The position numbers and the translations under genes were made by a program. Source: Phaeobacter sp. QD34_24 (GTDB lineage Bacteria > Pseudomonadota > Alphaproteobacteria > Rhodobacterales > Rhodobacteraceae). Taken from it: 64,000 nucleotides of DNA. Positions within the stretch are counted from its first letter, which is position 1; each line of letters starts with the position of its first letter. Positions 17,122 to 26,861 of the stretch are shown here, piece after piece. Location of the stretch: positions 1-64,000 of the forward strand of contig NZ_JARCJD010000010.1 of assembly GCF_028890115.1 (NCBI RefSeq), given 5' to 3'. The notes under the pieces were generated by a model. That model did no database searches, had not been told where the DNA came from, and saw only the letters and a list, made by a program, of their open reading frames with translations.

Positions 17122-17826
17122 TCATGCGCTCCTGTTCAATTGTTGCGGGGTCGGTTTGTCCATCGCCGCGAGCATGTCGCGGACCTGCGGACAACCGGCG
17201 TTCGGATCGGGGCCGAAGGTGACTTCCGTTTCCTCCCAGACAGCGTCGAGCGCCTCCAGGTCGGTCGGATCATCGTCGGGCTGGGCCAGCATCTCGGCCA
17301 CCGCTTCGGCGTCGGCCTGCGTGTCGGCGAGCTGGGAAAGAGCGGCGAACGCAGCGGCATATCCGCTGTCGCGCCGGACGAGCCGGGCAGCGAGAGCATC
17401 GAGGATATGCGCCGCGTCCGCCAAGGTTTCCTGCACTTCGGCGAAGGGACGCGTCGACAGGAATTCCAGCAGTACCGGCAGGTGGTCCGGCAGTTCCGAG
17501 GTGGCGGGTTCAAACCCGCCCTCCCGGTAGGTCTCGATCAGGCTGACCATGGCGCCGCCCCGGTCCCGGCTTTCGCCGTGGACGTGCTCGAAAAGATTGA
17601 GCGACAGCGTTCGCGAGCGGTCGAAGAGCATCACATAACTCTCCTGCAGATCGTAGAGGTCAGCGTCTGCGAAGCCATCGGTCAACGAGCGCAGTGCAGC
17701 CCGTGTCTCGGCGGTGATGCGGGAATCGTCGGCAAGGACGGCGCCGATGTCGGGCATCGCCTCCTGAAGTTCCCGCGAGGGATAGCTCAGGATCAGCGAC
17801 AGGGCTTTCAGGGAACGGTCCAGCAT
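17122..17826 (-). CDS. narJ: nitrate reductase molybdenum cofactor assembly chaperone
   Basis: NarJ (234 residues) is a cytosolic TorD-like chaperone that holds NarG until the molybdenum cofactor and the FS0 cluster are inserted. It is all-helical, with the family motifs LSYPSRELQ near the start, LYDLQESYVMLFDRSRTLSLNLFEHVHGESRDRG-type sequence in the middle, and LPVLLEFL. The start at 17826 overlaps the narH stop by one base and follows GGAGACC. Confidence 0.94.
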   Translation of the reverse strand: MLDRSLKALSLILSYPSRELQEAMPDIGAVLADDSRITAETRAALRSLTDGFADADLYDLQESYVMLFDRSRTLSLNLFEHVHGESRDRGGAMVSLIETYREGGFEPATSELPDHLPVLLEFLSTRPFAEVQETLADAAHILDALAARLVRRDSGYAAAFAALSQLADTQADAEAVAEMLAQPDDDPTDLEALDAVWEETEVTFGPDPNAGCPQVRDMLAAMDKPTPQQLNRSA

Positions 17827-19352
17827 CAGAAGGTCTCCTGCGGAAGGGCGAACTTTTTCTTCTTGCCGCCGAAGAGCGTCGTCTTGCCCGCCTCGCCGGT
17901 GGAACAGCCGTTGCCGTCGGTGAAGCCGCAGCCGCCGCGGATGTCGGCGCCATGCTCGTTCTGTTCGCGGTGCGCCGTGGGGATCGCGAAACGGTCCTCG
18001 TAGTCGGCGATGGCCATGATCTTGTACATGTCCTCGATCACCGGGCCCGACATGCCGACCCGGGCGGCGATCGCCTCGTCCCGCACGCCCTCCACGCTGA
18101 GCGCCCGCATGTAGAGCCGCATCGCGGACATGCGTTCGAGGGCGTGCACGATGGGTTCCTCGTCCCCCGCCGTCAGCATGTTGGCGAGGTATTTGACGGG
18201 GATGCGCAGCGACCGAACGTCGGGCATCTGGTCGCTCATCGCGATCTGTCCCGCCTGAGCGGCGTTCTGGATCGGGCTGAGCGGCGGGATGTACCACACC
18301 ATCGGCAGCGTCCGGTATTCGGGGTGCAGCGGGAAGGCGACCTTCCAGTCCATCGCCATCTTCCAGACCGGGCTGACCTTGGCCGCCTCGATCCAGTCCT
18401 CGGGCACACCGTCGCGGCGGGCGGCGGCAATCACCTCGGGGTCGTTCGGATCGAGGAACACGTCGAGCTGCGCACCGTAGAGATCGGTCTCGCGCTCGGC
18501 GCTGGCCGCAGCTTCGATCTTGTCTGCGTCATAAAGGATCACACCCAGATAGCGGATGCGTCCGACGCAGGTTTCCGAGCAGACCGTGGGCTGGCCGGAT
18601 TCAATGCGCGGATAGCAGAATGTGCATTTCTCGGATTTGCCGGTATCCCAGTTGTAATAGACCTTCTTGTAGGGGCAGCCCGAGATGCACATCCGCCAGC
18701 CGCGACACTTCTCCTGGTCGATCAGGACGATGCCGTCCTCCTCGCGCTTGTAGATGGCACCCGAGGGACAGGACGCCGAGCAGGTCGGGTTGAGGCAGTG
18801 CTCGCAGAGCCGAGGCAGATACATCATGAAGGTGTTTTCATACTCTCCATAGATATCCTTCTGGACCTGATCGAAGTTGTAGTCCTGAGACCGCTTCGAG
18901 AATTCGCCACCGAGGATTTCCTCCCAGTTCGGGCCCTTCTCGATCTTCTCCATCCGCTCACCCGTGATCTTCGAGCGGGGCCTCGCGGTGGGGAACGCGG
19001 TCATGTCGGGCGCCGATTTCAGGTGGTCGTAGTCGAAATCGAACGGCTCGTAGTAGTCGTCGATCTCGGGCATGGCCGGGTTGGCGAAGATGTTCGCCAG
19101 GATCCGCCATTTCGACCCCTGCTTGGGATGCAGCTTGCCCGAGGCCGAGCGCACCCAGCCGCCGTTCCAGCGCTTCTGGTTCTCCCAGTCCGTCGGATAG
19201 CCGGTGCCGGGCTTGGTCTCGACGTTGTTGAACCACGCGTATTCGACACCTTCGCGCGTCGTCCACACATTCTTGCAGGTGACCGAGCAGGTGTGACACC
19301 CGATGCATTTGTCGAGGTTCAGGACCTTGCCGATTTGCGCACGAACTCTCAT
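17826..19352 (-). CDS. narH: respiratory nitrate reductase beta subunit
   Basis: NarH (508 residues) carries four iron-sulfur clusters linking NarI hemes to NarG. The first cysteine set is C16, C19, C22 and C26 (CIGCHTCSVTC); later sets include CEHCLNPTC, CRGWRMC and CTFC, where the Trp in CRGWRMC marks the [3Fe-4S] site. It overlaps narG by four bases. Length matches the family (about 500-515 residues). Confidence 0.96.
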   Translation of the reverse strand: MRVRAQIGKVLNLDKCIGCHTCSVTCKNVWTTREGVEYAWFNNVETKPGTGYPTDWENQKRWNGGWVRSASGKLHPKQGSKWRILANIFANPAMPEIDDYYEPFDFDYDHLKSAPDMTAFPTARPRSKITGERMEKIEKGPNWEEILGGEFSKRSQDYNFDQVQKDIYGEYENTFMMYLPRLCEHCLNPTCSASCPSGAIYKREEDGIVLIDQEKCRGWRMCISGCPYKKVYYNWDTGKSEKCTFCYPRIESGQPTVCSETCVGRIRYLGVILYDADKIEAAASAERETDLYGAQLDVFLDPNDPEVIAAARRDGVPEDWIEAAKVSPVWKMAMDWKVAFPLHPEYRTLPMVWYIPPLSPIQNAAQAGQIAMSDQMPDVRSLRIPVKYLANMLTAGDEEPIVHALERMSAMRLYMRALSVEGVRDEAIAARVGMSGPVIEDMYKIMAIADYEDRFAIPTAHREQNEHGADIRGGCGFTDGNGCSTGEAGKTTLFGGKKKKFALPQETF

Positions 19353-22300
19353 TCCGCTGCCTCCACGTTCTGGGTTGCGGACCGGCTTGCGGGTTTGTCG
19401 AGCCAGTCGATCTTCTTCATTTTCCGCACGATCACGAACTCGTCGCGGTTGCTGCCCACGGTGCCGTAGTAGTTGAAGCCGTAGGACAGCTGCGCGTAGC
19501 CGCCGATCATGTGCGTGGGTTTCAGTGTGGCGCGGGTCACCGAGTTGTGGATGCCGCCGCGATTGCCCGTCTTTTCCGAGCCGGGCGTGTTCACGATCTT
19601 TTCCTGCGCGTGATACATGAACAGCGTCCCCTGCTTGATGCGCTGGGACACCACCACCCGCGCGGTCAGCGCGCCGTTGGTGTTGTAGGCCTCGACCCAG
19701 TCGTTATCGACAAGGCCCGCCTTGGCCGCGTCCACCTCGGACATCCAGACCACCGGTCCGCCCCTGTTCAGCGTCAGCATCAAGAGGTTATCGGTATAGG
19801 TGCTGTGGATGCCCCATTTCTGGTGCGGCGTTATGAAGTTCAGCACCACGTGCGGGCTGCCCTCGGCCGCGTCGTTGTTGACGGCTGCGGTGATGGCCTT
19901 GAGGTCCACCGGCGGGCGGTAGCTGACGAACCCTTCGCCGAAGGCCCGCATCCATTCATGATCCTGGTAAAGCTGTTGGCGCCCCGTGAGGGTCCGCCAC
20001 GGGATCAGTTCGTGGACGTTGGTGTAGCCGGCGTTGTAGCAGACCTCCTCGCTCTCGATGCCCGACCAGGTGGGGCTGGAGATGATCTTGCGCGGCTGGG
20101 CGGCGATATCGCGGAAGCGGATCTTGGTGTGGTGCGCGCCCTCCGCAAGGTGGGCATGGTGCTGCCCCGTAGGCTTCTCCAGTTCTTCCCAGGCCTTCAC
20201 GGCCACCTCGCCGTTGGTTTCGGGCGCAAGCATCAAGATCATCTCGGCCGCGTCGATGGCGGTTTCGAGTTTCGGCTGGCCCTTGGACACGCCATCGTCC
20301 AGCACGACACCATTCAGGTCGCGCAGGTGCTTGACCTCGGTCTTGGTGTCCCAGTTGATCCCCTTGCCACCGTTGCCGAGCTTCTCCAGCAGCGGCCCGA
20401 CCGAGGTGAACTTTTTGTAGAGGTTCGGATAATCCCGCTCGACCGCGATGTAGTTGGGCGCCGTCTTGCCGGGGATCAGGTCACATTCGCCCTTCTTCCA
20501 GTCCTTCACATGAGCCTGCGCCAGTTCGGCGGCCGTGTCATGCAGAAGCGGCAGCTGGACGATGTCGGTTTCCACACCCAGCACCTCGGGCGCGACTTCA
20601 CTGAATTTCTTCGCGATGGCCTTGAAGATCTCCCAGTCCGATTTCGATTCGTAGGCCGGGTCCACCGCCGCTTGAAGCGGGTGGATGAACGGGTGCATGT
20701 CCGAGGTGTTCAGGTCGTCCTTTTCGTACCAGGACGCCGTCGGCAGAACGATGTCGGAATAGACCGCCGTCGTGGACATGCGGAAGTCGATGCAGACCAG
20801 CAGGTCGAGCTTGCCCTTCGGCGCTTCGTCGTGCCAGCGGGCTTCCTTCGGCATCACGCCGCCTTCCTCGCCAAGGTCCTTGCCCATGACACCGTGGTCG
20901 GTGCCCAAGAGGTGCTTGAGGAAGTATTCGTGCCCCTTGCCAGACGATCCCAGAAGGTTCGAGCGCCAGACGAACAGGTTGCGCGGCCAGTTTTCCGGGG
21001 CGTCCGGATCCTGACAGGACATTTCCAGATCGCCGGATTTCAGCTGTTCGGCGACGTAGTCCTTGATCTCCTTCCCGGCCTTCTTTGCGGCTTTGGAGAC
21101 TTCCAGCGGGTTGGTTTTCAACTGCGGTGCCGAGGGCAGCCAGCCCATCCGTTCCGCGCGAATGTTGTAGTCGATCAGGGAGATGTCCCAGTCACCTTCG
21201 GGTGCGGTCGGCGACAGGATTTCACCAGCGCGCAGCGTCTCATAGCGCCACTGGTCGGTGTGCGCGTACCAGCACGAGGTCGAGTTCATGTGCCGCGGCG
21301 GTCGGTTCCAGTCGAGCGCGAAGGCCAGCGGCTGCCAGCCGGTCTGCGGGCGCAGCTTTTCCTGACCCACGTAATGCGACCAGCCGCCGCCTTCCTGCCC
21401 GATGCAGCCGCACATCACCAGCATGTTGATGATGCCGCGATAGTTCATGTCCATGTGGTACCAGTGGTTCAGACCGGCCCCGAGGATGACCATGCTCTTG
21501 CCATGGGTCTTTTCGGCGTTGCCCGCGAATTCCCGCGCAACCGCGATGATCTTTTCGCGCTCCACGCCGGTGATCTTTTCGGCCCATGCGGGGGTGTAAG
21601 GGCTGTCGTCGTCGAAGTCCTTCGACACCCAGTCGCCGCCCAGGCCCCGGTCGAGGCCGTAGTTGGCGCAGAAGAGGTCGAACACGGTGGCAACCAGCGC
21701 TTCGGATCCGTCGGCCAGTTTCACGCGTCGCGCCGGAATGTTCCGGGTCAGCAACTCGGGGTGGTCGCACTTGACGAAATCGCCCGTGGCAGCACCGCCG
21801 AAATACGGGAAATCGACGCCCACGACCTCATCATGATCCTCGTCGAGGATCTGGCTGAGGCGCAGCTTTGCCTCTGCCCCTTTCGCCCGCTCTTCGAGGT
21901 TCCACTTGCCCTCTTCACCCCAGCGGAAGCCGATGGACCCGTTGGGTGCCACGATCTGGCCAGACGTCTCGTCATAGGCGACGGTCTTCCAGTCGGGGTT
22001 GTTCTTCTCACCCAGCTTGCCGTCGAAATCGTCGGCCCGCAGCATCCGGCCCGGCACGAGGTGGCCGTCCTTTTCATCCAGCCGCACCAGCATCGGCATG
22101 TCGGTATACTTGCGGGCGTAGTCCTCGAAATACTCGGCCTGCCGGTCGAGGTGGAATTCGCGCAGGATCACATGGCCCATGGCCATCGCCAGCGCCGCGT
22201 CGGTGCCCGCTTGCGGGTTCAGCCAGATGTCGCCGAACTTGGCGGCTTCCGAATAGTCGGGGCTGACCACGGCCGACTTCGTGCCACGATAGCGCACCTC

Positions 22301-23107
22301 GGTGTAGAAATGGGCGTCGGGTGTGCGGGTCTGCGGCACGTTCGAGCCCCAAAGCATCAAGAAGCCCGCGTTGTACCAGTCAGCCGATTCCGGCACGTCG
22401 GTCTGTTCGCCCCAGGTCTGGGGAGAAGCGGGCGGCAGGTCGCAGTACCAGTCGTAGAACGACATGCAGGTGCCGCCCAGAAGCGACAGGTAGCGCGAAC
22501 CCGCGGCGTAGCTGACCATCGACATGGCCGGGATCGGCGAGAAACCGAAGACGCGGTCGGGCCCGTAGGTCTTCGCGGTATAGGCGTTGGCAGCGGCGAT
22601 GATCTCGGTCGCTTCGTCCCAGCTTGCCCGCACGAAGCCGCCCTTGCCGCGGGTCTTGTTGATCGCGTTGCGCAGGGCGGGATCGCCCTGGATCGCGGCC
22701 CAGGCGGCCACCGGCGTCATGGTCTCGCGCATCTTCCGCCACGCCCGCATAAGAGCGCCACGGATCAGCGGGTTCTTCACGCGGTTGGCGGAATAGAGAT
22801 ACCAGCTGTAGGACGCTCCCCGCGCGCATCCGCGCGGTTCGTGGTTGGGCAGGCCCGCGCGGGTGCGCGGATAGTCGGTCTGCTGGGTCTCCCAGGTGAC
22901 GATGCCGGACTTGACATAGATCTTCCACGAACACGACCCGGTGCAGTTCACCCCATGCGTCGAGCGGACGATCTTGTCGTGTCGCCAGCGGTTCCGGTAG
23001 GTGTCCTCCCAGTCGCGGTTCTCGCGGGTGGTCTGACCCCAACCGTCGGAGAATTGCTCCAGTTCCTTGCTCTGGAAGAAGTTCAGTTTGTCGAGCAGAT
23101 GGCTCAT
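19349..23107 (-). CDS. narG: respiratory nitrate reductase alpha subunit
   Basis: NarG (1,252 residues) is the catalytic molybdo-bis-MGD subunit reducing nitrate to nitrite on the cytoplasmic side. The FS0 cluster ligands His51, Cys55, Cys59 and Cys94 are in place with family spacing. The segment DLPPASPQTWGEQTD includes the Asp that ligates molybdenum. The start at 23107 follows AAAGGA; the upstream in-frame extension lies in the gap to narK and lacks homology. Length equals that of known NarG proteins (about 1,245-1,260). Confidence 0.97.
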   Translation of the reverse strand: MSHLLDKLNFFQSKELEQFSDGWGQTTRENRDWEDTYRNRWRHDKIVRSTHGVNCTGSCSWKIYVKSGIVTWETQQTDYPRTRAGLPNHEPRGCARGASYSWYLYSANRVKNPLIRGALMRAWRKMRETMTPVAAWAAIQGDPALRNAINKTRGKGGFVRASWDEATEIIAAANAYTAKTYGPDRVFGFSPIPAMSMVSYAAGSRYLSLLGGTCMSFYDWYCDLPPASPQTWGEQTDVPESADWYNAGFLMLWGSNVPQTRTPDAHFYTEVRYRGTKSAVVSPDYSEAAKFGDIWLNPQAGTDAALAMAMGHVILREFHLDRQAEYFEDYARKYTDMPMLVRLDEKDGHLVPGRMLRADDFDGKLGEKNNPDWKTVAYDETSGQIVAPNGSIGFRWGEEGKWNLEERAKGAEAKLRLSQILDEDHDEVVGVDFPYFGGAATGDFVKCDHPELLTRNIPARRVKLADGSEALVATVFDLFCANYGLDRGLGGDWVSKDFDDDSPYTPAWAEKITGVEREKIIAVAREFAGNAEKTHGKSMVILGAGLNHWYHMDMNYRGIINMLVMCGCIGQEGGGWSHYVGQEKLRPQTGWQPLAFALDWNRPPRHMNSTSCWYAHTDQWRYETLRAGEILSPTAPEGDWDISLIDYNIRAERMGWLPSAPQLKTNPLEVSKAAKKAGKEIKDYVAEQLKSGDLEMSCQDPDAPENWPRNLFVWRSNLLGSSGKGHEYFLKHLLGTDHGVMGKDLGEEGGVMPKEARWHDEAPKGKLDLLVCIDFRMSTTAVYSDIVLPTASWYEKDDLNTSDMHPFIHPLQAAVDPAYESKSDWEIFKAIAKKFSEVAPEVLGVETDIVQLPLLHDTAAELAQAHVKDWKKGECDLIPGKTAPNYIAVERDYPNLYKKFTSVGPLLEKLGNGGKGINWDTKTEVKHLRDLNGVVLDDGVSKGQPKLETAIDAAEMILMLAPETNGEVAVKAWEELEKPTGQHHAHLAEGAHHTKIRFRDIAAQPRKIISSPTWSGIESEEVCYNAGYTNVHELIPWRTLTGRQQLYQDHEWMRAFGEGFVSYRPPVDLKAITAAVNNDAAEGSPHVVLNFITPHQKWGIHSTYTDNLLMLTLNRGGPVVWMSEVDAAKAGLVDNDWVEAYNTNGALTARVVVSQRIKQGTLFMYHAQEKIVNTPGSEKTGNRGGIHNSVTRATLKPTHMIGGYAQLSYGFNYYGTVGSNRDEFVIVRKMKKIDWLDKPASRSATQNVEAAE

Positions 23108-23171
23108 TGGGCTGTCCTTTCGGGTGTCTGGGTCCGGGCGGCGAGCGCCGCCGCCCGGGAAATCAACTGGA

Positions 23172-25895
23172 TCATTCAGCGGGCTGGGCTGCGGTGCCCT
23201 GCGGCGTGCGGCCATGTTCGATGTCGTGGAGAAGGCCGCCGGGGCGCGTGTAGACCACCCAGGTGATGACGACGCAGATCACGTAGAAGATCAGGAAACC
23301 CCACAGCGCCCCAACGGCAGATCCGGTCATCGCGATGGATGTCCCGTAGGCCTTGGGGATGAAGAAGGCGCCGTAGGCCGCGATCGCCGAAGTGAAGGCC
23401 ACGATCGCGCCGGACTCCATCGCGATCTGCCGCTTGCGCTCTTCAGTACCCAAGTGCGGCATCAGGCGCGGAATTTCGCGGCCCATGATGACCGGGATCA
23501 TCTGGAAGGTGGAGGCATTGCCCACACCGGTCAGGAAGAACAGGGCCATGAAGCAGGCGAAGAAGCCGACGAAGGAGCCGAGTCCGAGGAAGGAGATCAC
23601 GCCGAAGGTGGCCACGATCATCAGCGCGAAGGTCCAGAAGGTCACTCGCCCACCGCCGAACTTGTCCGAGATCCACCCGGTTCCGGCGCGGCTCAGCGCA
23701 CCGACCAGCGGTCCAAGGAACACGTAGTTCAGGGCGTTCACATCCGGGAAGGCCAGCCGCGTCAGCAGCGGGAAACCGGCCGAATACCCGATGAAGCTGC
23801 CGAAGGTGCCAGTGTAGAGAATGCACATCAGCCAGTTCTGCTTGCGTCCGAAGATCACCGCCTGGTCGGCAAAGCTGGCGCGCGCATCGGCGATGTCGTT
23901 CATGCCCAGCCAGGCGGCGATGGTCGCTGCGAGGATGAAGGGCACCCAGACGAAGCCGGCGTTCTGCATCCAAAGCTGCCCACCGTCCGACAGGGTCACG
24001 GGCTCGCCGCCGATGGCCCCGAAGACACCCGCCGTGATGACGATGGGCACGAGGAACTGCATCACCGACACGCCCAGATTGCCCAGCCCGGCATTCAGCG
24101 CCAGTGCGTTGCCCTTTTCGGCCTTCGGGAAGAAGTAGCCGATATTGGCCATCGACGAGGCGAAGTTGCCGCCGCCGAAGCCGCAAAGCAGCGCCAGCAC
24201 GAGGAAGATCAGGTAAGGCGTCTCGGGGTTCTGCACCGCGTATCCGATGCCCATCGCGGGCAGCAGAAGCGAGGCTGTCGACAGCGTCGTCCAGAGCCGC
24301 CCGCCGAAGATCGGCACCATGAAGCTGTAGAAGATGCGCAGCGTCGCGCCCGACAGGCCTGGCAAGGCCGCCAGCCAGAACAACTGGCCGGGGGTGAAGT
24401 CGAACCCGATGGCGGGCAAGCGCGCGACGACCACCGACCACACCATCCAGACCGAGAAGGCCAGCAGAAGCGCGGGGATCGAGATCCACAGGTTGCGGCG
24501 TGCAACGGCACGGCCCTTTTCGGCCCAGAATTGTTGGTCCTCCGGCCGCCAATCCTCCAGCACGCGCGGCATGGCGGTGCGTTCGGGATGGTGAATATCC
24601 TGCATCTCGGGCAGCTGCGGCAGCTGGTCGAGCACTTCACCATGAGCAGCGCGCTCCATCGCGCGGATCGACAGGTGCATCCAGGTCAGAGCGATGGCGA
24701 CCAGTCCGAAGAGCAGCGCAAAGCATGACGTATAGATGCCCGTGAGATCGAGGAGTGCGCCGAAGGCGATCGGCAGGACGAACCCGCCAAGGCCCCCGAT
24801 CATGCCGACAAGCCCGCCGACAGCGCCCACGTGTTTCGGGTAGTAGACAGGGATGTGCTTGAAGACGGCCGCCTTGCCGAGGCTCATGAAAAAGCCAAGA
24901 GCGAAGAGCGTGACGATGAAGGGCCACAGACCCATCTGAGTTGAGAAGGCGATGGCGCCGTCCTTACCCTGGATGACGTAGTCCGTGGGCGGATAGCTCA
25001 GCATGAACAGGAACAGCAGCGAAAAGCCGAAGGTCCAGTACATGACCCTGCGCGCGCCAAACTTGTCCGACAGCACGCCGCCATAGGCGCGGAACAGCGA
25101 GGCCGAGAGGCTGAAGGAAGCCGCCGCCATGCCCGCGAAGCGCACGTCGATGCCGTAGACGTCGATCAGGTAGTGCGGCATCCAGAGCGCAAGTGCCACG
25201 AAGGCACCGAAGACGAAGAAGTAGTAGAGGGAGAAGCGCCAGACCTGGAGGTTCTTCAGCGGCGCGAACTGCTTCGCCAGCGACGGTGCCTTGGTGCCGG
25301 TCTTGCGGCGTTCGACCAGTTCGGGGTCGTCCTTGGCCAGAAGGAAGAACAAAACGCCGATGATGGCGAGCCCCGCCGCCCAGACATAGGCCACACCGTG
25401 CCAGCCATAGGCGACCATGACGAAGGGCGCGACGAACTTGGTGACCGCTGCGCCGACGTTGCCCGCGCCGAAGATACCCAGCGCCGTGCCCTGGTGTCCC
25501 GCGTCATACCAGCGGCTGACATAGGCCACGCCGATGATGAACGACCCGCCCGCGAGGCCGATGCCAAGAGCAGCAATCAGATACATGATATAGCTGTCGG
25601 CCAGCGTCAGCGCCCATGTGGCCAGCGCCGTCAGGATCATCTGGCTCGAAAACACCAGCCGCCCGCCGTACTTCTCGGTCCAGACGCCGAGAAACAGGCG
25701 GGTGACCGATCCGGTCAGGATCGGGGTGGCGACCAGCAGGCCGAACTGGGTGTCGTTCAGGCCAAGCTCGGCCTTGATGGCGACACCGATGATGGAAAAG
25801 ATCGTCCAGACCGCGAAACAGGCGGTAAAGGCGATCGTGCTCAGGCTCAGGGCGCGCGTTTGATCGGCGCGTGAGGCTGTTGCAACGGTCTGCAT
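23172..25895 (-). CDS. narK: fused nitrate/nitrite transporter NarK1-NarK2
   Basis: The 907-residue membrane protein is a head-to-tail fusion of two 12-helix MFS transporters. The first half (to about residue 420) begins after a short tail with FTACFAVWTIFSIIG; the second half begins near residue 455 with RRNLWISIPALLLAFSVWMVW. Such NarK1-NarK2 fusions are known in Paracoccus, where one half is nitrate/proton symport and the other nitrate/nitrite exchange. GGAGACC supports the start at 25895. It is the first gene of the nar operon, 64 bases before narG. Confidence 0.95.
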   Translation of the reverse strand: MQTVATASRADQTRALSLSTIAFTACFAVWTIFSIIGVAIKAELGLNDTQFGLLVATPILTGSVTRLFLGVWTEKYGGRLVFSSQMILTALATWALTLADSYIMYLIAALGIGLAGGSFIIGVAYVSRWYDAGHQGTALGIFGAGNVGAAVTKFVAPFVMVAYGWHGVAYVWAAGLAIIGVLFFLLAKDDPELVERRKTGTKAPSLAKQFAPLKNLQVWRFSLYYFFVFGAFVALALWMPHYLIDVYGIDVRFAGMAAASFSLSASLFRAYGGVLSDKFGARRVMYWTFGFSLLFLFMLSYPPTDYVIQGKDGAIAFSTQMGLWPFIVTLFALGFFMSLGKAAVFKHIPVYYPKHVGAVGGLVGMIGGLGGFVLPIAFGALLDLTGIYTSCFALLFGLVAIALTWMHLSIRAMERAAHGEVLDQLPQLPEMQDIHHPERTAMPRVLEDWRPEDQQFWAEKGRAVARRNLWISIPALLLAFSVWMVWSVVVARLPAIGFDFTPGQLFWLAALPGLSGATLRIFYSFMVPIFGGRLWTTLSTASLLLPAMGIGYAVQNPETPYLIFLVLALLCGFGGGNFASSMANIGYFFPKAEKGNALALNAGLGNLGVSVMQFLVPIVITAGVFGAIGGEPVTLSDGGQLWMQNAGFVWVPFILAATIAAWLGMNDIADARASFADQAVIFGRKQNWLMCILYTGTFGSFIGYSAGFPLLTRLAFPDVNALNYVFLGPLVGALSRAGTGWISDKFGGGRVTFWTFALMIVATFGVISFLGLGSFVGFFACFMALFFLTGVGNASTFQMIPVIMGREIPRLMPHLGTEERKRQIAMESGAIVAFTSAIAAYGAFFIPKAYGTSIAMTGSAVGALWGFLIFYVICVVITWVVYTRPGGLLHDIEHGRTPQGTAAQPAE

Positions 25896-25975
25896 GGCGG
25901 GTCTCCGGCAAAATAAGTCATTCACCCCTGCGAGGGGATCAGTGCCAGACCTGACGCTGCAGCGACGCTCGTGAC

Positions 25976-25989
25976 TTGATCTAGATCAC
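25976..25989. promoter_or_regulatory. FNR-type box upstream of narK
   Basis: TTGATCTAGATCAC matches the FNR/NNR consensus TTGAT-N4-ATCAA with one mismatch at the last base. It is centred about 87 bases upstream of the narK start, which suits activation of narKGHJI by FNR/FnrL or NarR under low oxygen. Confidence 0.75.
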
Positions 25990-26076
25990 AAAACCGGGAA
26001 AAAGATAACGAAATAAATGGCTTACAGAAATATGTCATCCGGTGCGCGGGCGCAGATCAAGGCTACGGTCGCGAGG

Positions 26077-26103
26077 GTCAACCGAAGGGTTGACATATAT
26101 CAA
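26077..26103. promoter_or_regulatory. two overlapping palindromes upstream of narR
   Basis: TTGACATATATCAA (26090-26103) is a full FNR/NNR-type half-site pair. It shares its left half with a second perfect palindrome, GTCAACC-GAAG-GGTTGAC (26077-26094). Both lie about 50-75 bases before narR. The first suggests control by an FNR-family regulator, possibly NarR itself; the second may be a competing or autoregulatory site. Confidence 0.65.
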
Positions 26104-26151
26104 TTGATTTGATGACATTTGTTAAGGGAAAAAAGTTGAAGGGGGAGCGAC

Positions 26152-26850
26152 ATGCCCGATTCCGAATACCGGGATATTCGAAAACTCGATCTCTTTGCGC
26201 AGATGGCAGATGATAATTTCACATCCTTGATGCGGGGCGCCTATGTGCAGAATTTCCCTGCACAGATCGAATTGATCACTGAAGGAGAACCGAGCGATTT
26301 TCTTCATATCGTCGTTTCGGGCTCGGTCGATCTGTTTTCGACTTGGAATGGCCGAGACACCAGCATGGCGACTGTCCGCCCGATCTCGACCTTCATTCTT
26401 GCCGCGACCATCAAGGATGCGCCCTACCTGATGTCGGCCCGCACGCTCGAGAAAAGCCGGATCGCGCTGATCCCCAGTCAGGACGTGCGCGCGATCTTTG
26501 ATGCCGACGGCAACTTTGCCCGTGCGATCGTCACGGAACTGGCGCAGTGCTATCGCTCGGTCATCAAGGCGCAGAAGGATCTGAAACTCAGAACCTCGCT
26601 CGAGCGGCTCGCGAACTACCTGCTCAGGCAACAAAGGCACGCCGGCGGCGGGGCCGCGTTCGAACTGGATTTCGAGAAGCGGCGCCTGGCCTCCGTGCTG
26701 GGGATGACCCCTGAAAATCTCAGCCGCGCCTTCAAGGGCCTGCAGCCCTACGGCGTTACCGTGACCGGCACCCGCATCGCCATCGACAACCAGGCGGACC
26801 TTGAGCGCTTTGCGAAACCAAATCCACTGATTGATGACTTTTCAACCTGA
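26152..26850 (+). CDS. narR: Crp/Fnr-family regulator, NarR-like
   Basis: The 232-residue protein has an N-terminal cyclic-nucleotide-binding-like beta roll (about residues 12-120), a dimerisation helix and a C-terminal winged helix. The recognition helix reads TPENLSRAFKGL; the E-x-x-S-R pattern is that of FNR proteins binding TTGAT half-sites. Only one cysteine is present, so it cannot hold an FNR-type [4Fe-4S] cluster. This fits NarR of Paracoccus, which activates nar genes in response to nitrate/nitrite. It diverges from narK. NNR/DNR-type NO sensing is an alternative. Confidence 0.85.
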   Translation: MPDSEYRDIRKLDLFAQMADDNFTSLMRGAYVQNFPAQIELITEGEPSDFLHIVVSGSVDLFSTWNGRDTSMATVRPISTFILAATIKDAPYLMSARTLEKSRIALIPSQDVRAIFDADGNFARAIVTELAQCYRSVIKAQKDLKLRTSLERLANYLLRQQRHAGGGAAFELDFEKRRLASVLGMTPENLSRAFKGLQPYGVTVTGTRIAIDNQADLERFAKPNPLIDDFST

Positions 26851-26861
26851 GGGACTGACAG

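Noticed and set aside
19511-23266. A 1,251-codon plus-strand frame opposite narG
   Set aside because: Long antisense frames are expected in GC-rich DNA; it has no domain signature and narG is certain.
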